A stretch of 34,917 nucleotides of DNA from contig DBCJ01000071.1 of assembly GCA_002293005.1 (NCBI GenBank), positions 1 through 34,917 on the forward strand, written 5' to 3'. Positions 25,601 through 33,043 of this stretch are shown here, piece after piece; the stretch's first letter is position 1; each line of letters starts with the position of its first letter. The stretch is from Ignavibacteria bacterium UBA961. GTDB lineage: Bacteria > Bacteroidota > Ignavibacteria > Kapaibacteriales > UBA961. Position numbers and translations under genes: made by a program. Below the pieces are notes generated by a model that had not been told where the DNA came from, searched no databases, and saw only the letters and a list, made by a program, of their open reading frames with translations.

Positions 25601-26973
25601 GAATCATTTACATTACCGAACCTGAGACAGGTCGTGTGATGACACGCTATGATGCCGTCTATGGTGCACTTCTCAAAGTTGTTGATGGACAAAAAATCTC
25701 CAAGAATGATTTGATTTATGATTGGGATCCATACAACTCCACGATCATCACTGAAAAAGCCGGTACTGTACGTTATCGCGATCTTATTCCATCATTGACA
25801 TATCGTGAAGAGAATGATGAGCAGACAGGTCACATCACTAAAGTTGTGATTGAGTCTCGTGATCGTTCAAAGATGCCTTCCATTGAAATCGTTGATGACA
25901 GTGGCAATATCCTTCATACATATATCATTCCAATCAGAGCACAAATCAGTGTTGATGACAATGAGCGCGTCAGCGTTGGTACAAGACTTGTAAAGATTCC
26001 AAGAGATTTGGGTCGAATGAGAGATATCACGGGAGGTTTGCCTCGCGTTACAGAACTCTTCGAAGCAAGAGCTCCGCAGAATCCTGCAGTTGTTTCTGAT
26101 ATTGATGGAACAATCACATTCAAGCAGGCAAAGCGTGGTCAGCGTGGTATTGTCGTGACATCACTCGATGGTCATACTACAACTGATTATACCGTTCCTT
26201 CGAGTAAATATGTACTTGTTCAGGAAGGTGATTTGGTACGCGCCGGGGATCGTCTCACAGATGGTTCAATCAATCCTCATGATATTCTTCGAATCAAAGG
26301 TGTTGGTGCTGTTCAGGAATATCTTGTGAATGAGATTCAAGAAGTGTATCGTATGCAAGGTGTGAAGATCAATGATAAGCATATCGAAGTCATTGTTCGT
26401 CAGATGTTGCAAAAAGTACGCATCGTGGATTCCGGTGATTCTACATTCCTCTTCAATGATCAAGTTGATCGTTTGAAATTCTTGGATGAGAATGAAGTTC
26501 TTAAATCACAAGTGGTTGTTGATGACAAAGGTGATTCTCGCTTTAAAGTCGGACAACTTGTACCCAAGAAGAGATTCAAAGAAGTGAATGTAGAGCTTGC
26601 CAAGAAGGAGAAATTGGTTTCTACAGGTGTAGATGCCGAACCTTCAACAGGTGAACCACTCTTGCTCGGAATTACTCAAGCTTCTCTTACAACTGAAAGT
26701 TGGCTTTCAGCATCTTCATTCCAAGAAACCACAAGGGTTCTTGCAGATGCTTCAATTGCATCAAAGATTGATACTCTTTCAGGATTGAAAGAAAATATCA
26801 TCATTGGACAATTGGTACCTGCAGGTACAGGTCTTCGTCATTATCATGACATGATCGTCACAAGTGAAGTTGGAAATATCTTCGGTGGTGAGATGATTTC
26901 TGAACAACAAGATGATGAAGCAGAAGGAACCGATGGTTTTAGAAGATTAGGCAGAAGACGCATTTCTGTATAA
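22669..26973 (+). CDS. rpoC: DNA-directed RNA polymerase subunit beta'
   Basis: 1434 residues. The N-terminal zinc ribbon is [20 protein letters not shown]. The clamp region contains [20 protein letters not shown]. The catalytic magnesium site is [12 protein letters not shown], with its three aspartates. The second zinc site includes GRCALVD and [12 protein letters not shown], followed by [16 protein letters not shown] (start of the trigger-loop helix region). The C-terminal segment [20 protein letters not shown] pairs with RpoB and omega. Length and order are as in FCB-group bacteria, and no odd insertion was noticed. A GGAGAAG Shine-Dalgarno precedes the ATG. It is the last gene of the superoperon and is followed by a strong terminator. 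Confidence 0.98.
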   Translation: [1434 protein letters not shown]

Positions 26974-27003
26974 TCATTATAACTAAAAACAGCCCCGTAA
27001 TAT

Positions 27004-27038
27004 AAAGGGCAGACATATTGTTTGTCTGCCCTTTTCTT
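27004..27038 (+). terminator. Intrinsic terminator of the rpoBC superoperon
   Basis: A perfect 12-bp stem, AAAGGGCAGACA (27004-27015) with TGTCTGCCCTTT (27023-27034), a 7-nt loop, then a T-rich tail (TTTTCTTTTCTC). The stem lies 31 nt after the rpoC stop and ends only 25 nt before the hutH start codon. Confidence 0.92.
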
Positions 27039-27059
27039 TTCTCATTAGATATAATCCGT

Positions 27060-28598
27060 ATGCAAACCTTGATTCTTGACGGTTATTCACTCACGATTTC
27101 TGAATTGGTGGCATTTGCCAATCAATCACATATTGCTGTTGCATTGTCAGATGCAGCGAAAATTGAAATGCAAAAAAGCAGAGACATCATTGAGGACTGG
27201 GTGAATTCCGGTGAAATTATCTATGGAATAACAACAGGTTTTGGTGAATTTTCGAATGTCGTCATCCCTAGAGAACGCATTGAAGAATTGCAAGAAAATT
27301 TGATCATCTCTCATAGTGCCGGTATAGGTTCTTATCTTGAAAGACATATCGTTAGAGGCATGATGATCCTGAGAATTAATGCGCTTGCCAAAGGGTGCTC
27401 GGGAATACGGATAAGTACAGTGGAAACATTGATTGCAATGTTAGAACATGATCTTATTCCGGCTGTTCCATCACAAGGTTCTGTAGGCTCAAGTGGCGAT
27501 TTAGCTCCTCTTTCACATATTGCTTTGGCACTCATCGGCAAAGGTGAAATACTCATGCAGGACGGAAAGGTCATCCCTTCTCAAGATGCCTTGAAGTCAT
27601 GTGGGATTCAACCTGTTTCATTGCAAGCAAAAGAAGGACTTGCCCTGATCAATGGAACTCAAATGATGACTTCACTTGGTGCTTTTGCCGTGCATAGAGC
27701 AAAGAATCTTGTTGACTTGGCCGATTTAGCAGGTGCTTTGAGTATTGATGCACTCAGAGGTACGGATACAGCATTTGATGAGCGCATTCATGCTATGAGG
27801 GGATTTCCTGGACAATTGACAACTGCTTCAAGACTCCGTGCTTTATTGAAGAATAGTGAGATAAGAGAATCTCATAGAGAAGGCGATGGTTTGGTTCAGG
27901 ATGCCTATTCGCTTCGTTGCATGCCTCAAGTTCATGGTGCTTCACGCGATGCAATTGAATATGTGGAGCGCGTGATTGGAATAGAGCTGAATTCGGCAAA
28001 TGACAATCCATTGATTTTTGCTGAAGATAAATCACATCTGGAAGGTGGAAACTTTCATGGACAGCCCATTGCATTGGCACTTGATTTTTTAGCCATTGCA
28101 TGTGCTGAACTTGGGAATATTTCTGAACGAAGAACAGAAAGAATGGTGAATGGCGCATTGAGCAATGGTCTGCCAAGATTTCTTGCAAAAGACGGAGGTC
28201 TTCAATCCGGAATGATGATTGCTCAATATACAGCAGCGGCATTGGTTTCCGAGAATAAAGTACTTTGTCATCCCGCAAGCATCGATTCTATTCCAACATC
28301 AGCCAATCAAGAAGATCATAATTCAATGGGTAGTATTTCAGCAAGAAAAGTCCATCATATTTTGGATCATGTTGAAACAGTCATTGCCATTGAAATGCTT
28401 TGCGCAATTCGTGGGATTGAATTCCATGCACCGCTAAAATCAAGTCCGATTTTGGAAATTGTAAAAGACAGAATTCGAAAGACAATACCGGTAACTGATC
28501 ATGATGCAATCATTCATCATGAAATTACATCCATGAAAGAAATCGTGTCAACCGGTGAGCTTCTTTCAGTTATTAATACATTGAATAATTATTCATAA
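27060..28598 (+). CDS. hutH: Histidine ammonia-lyase (SSG variant at the MIO site)
   Basis: 512 residues of the MIO aromatic amino acid lyase family. HutH converts histidine to urocanate and ammonia. Y55 (YGITTGFG), S84-H85 (IISHSAGIG, the SH typical of histidine lyases), YSLRCMPQVHGA and NQEDH (Glu of histidine lyases) all favour histidine as substrate. The tripeptide that normally cyclises to the MIO cofactor is S144-S145-G146 (GSVGSSGDLAPLSH) instead of Ala-Ser-Gly; the codons are TCA AGT GGC. No other hut gene is in the window; prfB follows 10 nt later. ATG 27060 is chosen because earlier codons fall in the rpoC terminator. There is no Shine-Dalgarno, but a TATAAT lies 6 nt before the start codon. 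Confidence 0.88.
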   Translation: MQTLILDGYSLTISELVAFANQSHIAVALSDAAKIEMQKSRDIIEDWVNSGEIIYGITTGFGEFSNVVIPRERIEELQENLIISHSAGIGSYLERHIVRGMMILRINALAKGCSGIRISTVETLIAMLEHDLIPAVPSQGSVGSSGDLAPLSHIALALIGKGEILMQDGKVIPSQDALKSCGIQPVSLQAKEGLALINGTQMMTSLGAFAVHRAKNLVDLADLAGALSIDALRGTDTAFDERIHAMRGFPGQLTTASRLRALLKNSEIRESHREGDGLVQDAYSLRCMPQVHGASRDAIEYVERVIGIELNSANDNPLIFAEDKSHLEGGNFHGQPIALALDFLAIACAELGNISERRTERMVNGALSNGLPRFLAKDGGLQSGMMIAQYTAAALVSENKVLCHPASIDSIPTSANQEDHNSMGSISARKVHHILDHVETVIAIEMLCAIRGIEFHAPLKSSPILEIVKDRIRKTIPVTDHDAIIHHEITSMKEIVSTGELLSVINTLNNYS

Positions 28599-28608
28599 AG
28601 GTAAAGTC

Positions 28609-29710
28609 ATGTTTGAACCACAAAAGAAAAAAGTCAAAGAATTGAAAGAAAGAACCGAAGCTTTGCGGAGGTTCCTTTGACATCGATGTCAAACATACTG
28701 AGATAGCTGAACGAGAGCAATTGAGCGAACAACCCGGTTTTTGGGATGATGCCATGCAGGCACAAAAAGTGATGCAGGAAATTGCAGAGAGAAAAGAATG
28801 GATTACCATTTGGCAATCCGCACAAATATCCGTTGAAGATGTAGGAGCTTTGATAGAGCTAGGTGACGAAGCCGATGATCCATCCATGGAATCTGATATT
28901 GATGGAGAATTACTGAAAGCACAAGATGCAGTGGATACGCTTGAACTTAGAAAAATTCTTTCTGCTCCTGATGATGGAAGGAATGCCATTCTTACAATCA
29001 ATGCAGGTGCCGGTGGTACAGAAGCACAAGACTGGAGTGAGATGCTAATGCGCATGTATACGCGCTGGGCGGATGCACATGGTTATCAAGTTCTTTTAGC
29101 TGATGAACAACCCGGAGATGAAGCCGGTATAAAGTCTGCCACTTTGGAAGTTGTCGGAAAAAATGCTTATGGATTTTTGAAGGCGGAAAATGGGGTACAT
29201 AGATTGGTGAGAATTTCTCCATTTAATGCACAAGGGAAAAGACAAACATCATTTGCTTCTGTGTATGTCTATCCGGAGATTGAAGATGATGTAGAAATTG
29301 AAGTCAATCCCGCGGATGTTGAAATGGATACATTCCGTGCAGGAGGAAAAGGCGGTCAGAATGTGAACAAGGTTGAAACAGCTGTTCGTTTGCGACATAT
29401 ACCTTCGGGTATCGTGGTTGCATGTCAACAAGAACGCTCTCAACATCAGAATCGCGAAAGAGCAATGACAATGCTGAAATCAAGACTTTATCAAAAGAGA
29501 AGAGAAGAAGAGGAAGCCGCAAAAGCCGTCATTGAAGGTACCAAAAAGAAGATTGAATGGGGAAGTCAAATCAGATCTTATGTGTTTCAGCCATATACCA
29601 TGGTCAATGATCATAGGACAGAACTGAAAAAGACAGACATTCATTCTGTGATGGACGGCGAATTGGATGATTTTCTCAAGGCATATCTGCTTCTTGGTGA
29701 AGAAGAATAA
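28609..29710 (+). CDS. prfB: Peptide chain release factor 2 (programmed +1 frameshift)
   Basis: Release factor 2 ends translation at UGA and UAA. The gene is read as 28609-28677 joined to 28679-29710, 366 residues, the usual length. Frame 1 encodes 23 residues (MFEPQKKKVKELKERTEALR to RFL) and meets TGA at 28678. A +1 slip on CTT continues as DIDVKHTEIAERE. The stop-recognition motif SPF is at 203-205 (RISPFNAQGKRQTSF) and the catalytic GGQ at 248-250 (AGGKGGQNVNKVETAV). It is 10 nt downstream of hutH, so both are probably on one message. Its stop directly abuts that of the convergent membrane-protein gene. An annotation that starts at 28721 would miss about 60 residues. Confidence 0.96.
28666..28681 (+). 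promoter_or_regulatory. RF2 programmed +1 frameshift site
   Basis: The elements are a Shine-Dalgarno-like CGGAGG (28666-28671), a 3-nt spacer TTC, the slippery codon CTT (28675-28677) and in-frame TGA followed by C (28678-28681). Spacing and CTT-TGA-C match the E. coli prfB site. Low RF2 leaves UGA unread and favours the shift, giving autoregulation (known for the family). Confidence 0.95.
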
Positions 29711-30049
29711 TCATCTTGTCAGTTTATTCCCAAACCATGTTCCAAGACTTATGATGATTGAGCCCCAAAATGCGGGAATGAAACCGGCGATCTCAATGCC
29801 TTCGAGGATTTCGCCTGCAAACCAAAGTAAAAGCGTATTGATGACAAGCATGAATAATCCGAATGTCAATATGATTGCCGGCAAAGTAATCAAAGCCAAA
29901 ATTGGTTTGATGAATGTGTTCAAAAAGCCAATGATGAGTGAGGCTATAATGGCAGAGAAGAAATTCTTGACCCAAATACCATCTACAAGAAATTGCGTTA
30001 TATAGACCGCTGAGGCAATTATTGCCCAACGAATAAAGAGAGAAGTCAT
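29711..30049 (-). CDS. Small four-helix membrane protein (phage-holin IV-like family)
   Basis: 112 residues that are almost entirely four hydrophobic helices (about 5-23, 28-50, 55-78, 90-108). The segments LIIGFLNTFIKPIL, ITLPAIILTFGLF and LVINTLLLW match the widespread bacterial membrane family PF04020 (mycobacterial 4-TMS phage holin superfamily IV). The name is historical; most members are chromosomal, no phage genes are nearby, and a lysis role should not be assumed. ATG 30049 has a GGAG 8 nt upstream; the frame is open 18 codons further but without support. It converges on prfB with no gap and diverges from the bacilliredoxin gene. Confidence 0.8.
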   Translation of the reverse strand: MTSLFIRWAIIASAVYITQFLVDGIWVKNFFSAIIASLIIGFLNTFIKPILALITLPAIILTFGLFMLVINTLLLWFAGEILEGIEIAGFIPAFWGSIIISLGTWFGNKLTR

Positions 30050-30094
30050 AATCTTGCTCCGTGAATGAATGACAATATACCATTTGTCATACTT

Positions 30095-30129
30095 TTGCTT
30101 CACTGGAATGAATAATTATCATAGTTTTG
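30095..30129 (+). promoter_or_regulatory. Possible FCB-type promoter of the bacilliredoxin gene
   Basis: A perfect -7 box TAGTTTTG (30122-30129) is preceded by TTG (30095-30097). The spacer is 24 nt, longer than the usual 19-21, so this is weaker than the other promoter candidates. It would give a leader of about 45 nt. Confidence 0.3.
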
Positions 30130-30181
30130 AATATGCTTCGTCATACACGCACCATTTGTTTCACATTGAATAGTTTATGTC

Positions 30182-30598
30182 ATGCCATATGATCCATTAA
30201 TCGTACAACCGATGCGTGAAGAACTGACTTCAGCCGGATTTACAGAATTACGCACACCTGATGAAGTTGATCAAGCAATTGCATCTTCAGGTATTTCTTT
30301 GATCGTCGTGAACTCAGTTTGCGGATGTGCCGCCGGTGGTGCAAGACCAGGCGTGAAGATGTCCTTGGACAATGCCAAAAAACCTGATAATCTGTTTACC
30401 GTATTTGCCGGACAAGATTTGGAAGCCACTTTGAGAGCCAGAGAGCATTTCAAAGGTCAACCACCTTCTTCTCCAGCAATTGCCATGATGCGTGATGGTG
30501 AATTGATTGGTTTCATGCCAAGACATGCAATTGAAGGATCTTCTCCAGATATGATCTCATCTGCATTGAAGAGAGCATATGATGAAGTTTGTGCATGA
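30182..30598 (+). CDS. Bacilliredoxin BrxA/BrxB-family protein
   Basis: 138 residues of the YphP/YqiW (DUF1094) family, thioredoxin-like proteins with a CGC active site. In Firmicutes these remove bacillithiol from S-bacillithiolated proteins. The motif NSVCGCAAGGARPGV places the two cysteines at 47 and 49, and FTVFAGQDLEATLRAREHF followed by PPSSPAIAMMRDGELIGFMPRH is typical of the family. Homologues are also found in Bacteroidota-type genomes, some of which make bacillithiol. Whether this organism does is not shown here. No clear Shine-Dalgarno precedes the ATG. A strong terminator follows 24 nt after the stop. Confidence 0.9.
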   Translation: MPYDPLIVQPMREELTSAGFTELRTPDEVDQAIASSGISLIVVNSVCGCAAGGARPGVKMSLDNAKKPDNLFTVFAGQDLEATLRAREHFKGQPPSSPAIAMMRDGELIGFMPRHAIEGSSPDMISSALKRAYDEVCA

Positions 30599-30622
30599 TC
30601 AATAGTATTTGATTTGAATAAT

Positions 30623-30663
30623 GACAATGCCTCAATCAACCGAGGCATTGTCTTCTTTTTTTT
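30623..30663 (+). terminator. Intrinsic terminator after the bacilliredoxin gene
   Basis: An 11-bp perfect stem, GACAATGCCTC (30623-30633) with GAGGCATTGTC (30642-30652), an 8-nt loop, then TTCTTTTTTTT. The T tract runs directly into the GGAGGG Shine-Dalgarno (30664-30669) of the next gene, whose ATG is at 30673. Confidence 0.9.
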
Positions 30664-30672
30664 GGAGGGATT

Positions 30673-31935
30673 ATGGAAAAAGAACACAATGTTGTTTTTG
30701 GATTGCCATGGAATATTGGTATTCCTATCATACTTTCTGCAATCACATGCATGACATTTCTCGTGCTTACTGATTTGGTTGCAAACCCTCTTTTATTATT
30801 CCTCATTGCTTTCTTTCTACTCTTTCCGTTCAGACATTCCTCCTTCATGGCAGGAAGACTATTGACGCTCAATTGGGCAGTCTTTCTTCTGTGGATGATC
30901 ATGGATTTGAATTCTGCTCTATTGCCCTTTGCTTTGTCATTCGCATTGGCTTTTCTTCTTGATCCAATCATCAATGCTATGGAGCGCATGAAAATCAAGC
31001 GATGGCTTGGGTCATTACTCATGCTTGGCATCATTGGGGGAATTCTTGCCGCTATTGCAATATTTGTTTTTCCACCGGCTTATGCTCAATTGGATCAAGT
31101 GACAAAAGAGGTGTCTAAATTTGTGGTGCAAACAACGAATTATCTTGAAAGCAGACAGTTTTATTCAATGTTGCAATCATTTGGCATTCCAAAAGAAACT
31201 GTGAAACAATTGGTCCAAGATCAATTGATGCCAAAGGCAGAATCGCTTTTTTCCTCAGTCATGGATGCACTCTTTGCCTTGCTGACAAATATTTCACTGA
31301 TTGCGGCTCAACTTTTAAATCTTATTCTTATTCCTATCATTACATTTTATTTTCTGAAAGATCTTCCCGCATTGAAGAAATTCTTGAGAGAAATTCTTGG
31401 AATCAAGAATCCAAAATCATTGTCCATGCTTGAAAGAGTGAGCGATATATTGAAAATCTATGTCGGTTGGCAAGTAATAGCAGTTGTTTGGATTGGAAGT
31501 GCAGCCTCACTTTTTCTGAGTTTGCTTGGAATCCCTTATGCAATCGTACTAGGAGTGGCATTTGGACTCCTTAATCCCATTCCATTCTTTGGATCAATAG
31601 CAAGTATGATAATTGGGATCATCGTAGCAATTTTCGTGGATCCTCAGCATGCTTTAATGCATGTTATTGGAATTGCTCTTGTTGTGAATGGACTTCACTT
31701 TTTGAATGCCTATATCATTGAGCCACGAATCCTGGGAACAAGAGTCGGCTTACATCCTGTCCTTCTCCTTGCATCTATTTTTGTATTCGGACACTTCTTT
31801 GGTTTTATCGGACTTTTGATTGCAGTACCAACTACAGCGATACTGATGATGTTTTTCAGGGAATGGGAAAAGACATTGCATGCATCCGTTCAATCATCGC
31901 CTGCAATTGTTTCTGATGATAAAGAACAGAAGTGA
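30673..31935 (+). CDS. AI-2E-family (PF01594) membrane transporter
   Basis: 420 residues with about eight membrane helices. The layout is hydrophobic pairs at about 12-55 and 70-130, a soluble amphipathic segment (about 140-200), then the conserved C-terminal half with NLILIPIITFYFLKDLPALKK, LGIPYAIVLGVAFGLLNPIPFFGS and EPRILGTRVGLHPVLLLASIFVFG. The ending of helices plus EPR...GLHP...L is diagnostic for the AI-2E/YdiK/PerM family. Members include proposed autoinducer-2 exporters and sodium/proton antiporters, so substrate is unknown. The strong Shine-Dalgarno GGAGGG lies at the end of the preceding terminator's T tract. The gene's stop overlaps the next start by 4 nt (GTGA). Confidence 0.9.
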   Translation: MEKEHNVVFGLPWNIGIPIILSAITCMTFLVLTDLVANPLLLFLIAFFLLFPFRHSSFMAGRLLTLNWAVFLLWMIMDLNSALLPFALSFALAFLLDPIINAMERMKIKRWLGSLLMLGIIGGILAAIAIFVFPPAYAQLDQVTKEVSKFVVQTTNYLESRQFYSMLQSFGIPKETVKQLVQDQLMPKAESLFSSVMDALFALLTNISLIAAQLLNLILIPIITFYFLKDLPALKKFLREILGIKNPKSLSMLERVSDILKIYVGWQVIAVVWIGSAASLFLSLLGIPYAIVLGVAFGLLNPIPFFGSIASMIIGIIVAIFVDPQHALMHVIGIALVVNGLHFLNAYIIEPRILGTRVGLHPVLLLASIFVFGHFFGFIGLLIAVPTTAILMMFFREWEKTLHASVQSSPAIVSDDKEQK

Positions 31936-33020
31936 ATTTGAAAGCCATGCATGATTGCATTATCATTGGAGCCGGAATAGCCGGAATGGTCACCGCAAGA
32001 GCATTGCATGATGCAGGATATGATATCGCCATCATTGATAATGCAAGAAAGGGTTCTGCATCAATTATTGCCGCCGGACTGATTAATCCAATCACCGGAA
32101 AAAGATTTGAACCATCATGGCGTTATGATGAATTCTTATTGAAAGCTCAGCAGTTTTATAGTGAATGTGAAAGCAGGGATGATGATCAAGTATATTATCG
32201 ACCATTCCCAATGCTCAGAATATTCGCAGATGAAAAAGAGTATGACACATTTCAAAAGAAATACACCCTCGAATATTTAGGACGCTATGTTGGTGAACAA
32301 TTCGGACCTGAGCATCCATCCATACATCCTTCCATTAAGAATAATTATGGTGGATTCAGAACTCTGAATGCAGGCATATTTGAATATGTGAATTTCCTGA
32401 ATTCAATGTCTTCGAAATTCTCATCATTCATGTTGAATGGCTTTATTGATAAAGGTAATCTTTCAAGAACCAATGATGTATGGAACGTGACAATTGATAA
32501 TCAAGTCATTCATTCTCGAAAAGTCATTTTCTGTGATGGTTGGCAAGGAAGCAAGAATCCATGGCTTGCTGATTTGGGCTTGAGATATGATATCGTGAAA
32601 GGTGAATCCTGCATTATTAGAACCAAGCTATTACCTGAAACAGATATTATCAGCAGAGGATTTGCGATTATTCCGATTGGCAATCAGACATTCAGATGTG
32701 CGGCAACATTTCAATGGAATGAATTACATACGATTCCCACAGCATTTGGAGCTGAGAGATTGCACAATAGAATATCATCACTAATTGATTGTGAATATGA
32801 AGTCCTCGAGCAATCTGCAGGACTTAGGCCGACAATGTTTGAGCATAAGCCATTCATGGTAGAACATCCAAAGTATCCCGGATTATTGGCCATGGGCGGC
32901 CTAGGAACAAAAGGCGCTCTCTATGCACCATATATGGCATATAATCTCTTGCAATATTTGAGTAATGTAGGGGAGATTGATCCCGAAATGAATCTTTTAC
33001 AAGCTTTTCATCATAAATGA
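31932..33020 (+). CDS. FAD-dependent oxidoreductase (DAO family)
   Basis: Up to 362 residues. An N-terminal Rossmann motif (CIIIGAGIAGMVTARALHDAGYDIAIID) binds FAD. Then comes AAGLINPITGKRF, and a C-terminal GLRPTMFEHKPFMVEH plus LAMGGLGTKGALYAPYMA, as in the glycine-oxidase/MnmC-C branch of the DAO family (PF01266). Such enzymes oxidise amines or amino acids; substrate cannot be inferred. Two starts are possible: GTG 31932, overlapping the AI-2E gene stop as GTGA and implying coupling, or ATG 31947, five codons on and just before the Rossmann strand. Neither has a strong Shine-Dalgarno. A TPR-protein gene begins 23 nt after the stop. Confidence 0.87.
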   Translation: MNLKAMHDCIIIGAGIAGMVTARALHDAGYDIAIIDNARKGSASIIAAGLINPITGKRFEPSWRYDEFLLKAQQFYSECESRDDDQVYYRPFPMLRIFADEKEYDTFQKKYTLEYLGRYVGEQFGPEHPSIHPSIKNNYGGFRTLNAGIFEYVNFLNSMSSKFSSFMLNGFIDKGNLSRTNDVWNVTIDNQVIHSRKVIFCDGWQGSKNPWLADLGLRYDIVKGESCIIRTKLLPETDIISRGFAIIPIGNQTFRCAATFQWNELHTIPTAFGAERLHNRISSLIDCEYEVLEQSAGLRPTMFEHKPFMVEHPKYPGLLAMGGLGTKGALYAPYMAYNLLQYLSNVGEIDPEMNLLQAFHHK

Positions 33021-33043
33021 TGTACTATCGGAGTTTTGGATTT

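Noticed and set aside
27018..27059. 14-residue N-terminal extension of HutH
   Set aside because: These codons lie in the loop, 3' arm and T tail of the rpoC terminator, and HutH homologues begin at the MQTLILDG position.
27043..27060. TATAAT just before the hutH ATG as a promoter
   Set aside because: There is no -35 at proper distance, the organism appears to use TAnnTTTG promoters, and the start would fall at or within the first codons.
29711..30049. Phage remnant suggested by the holin-like protein
   Set aside because: No other phage gene, integrase or attachment repeat is nearby, and the family is widespread as a chromosomal membrane protein.
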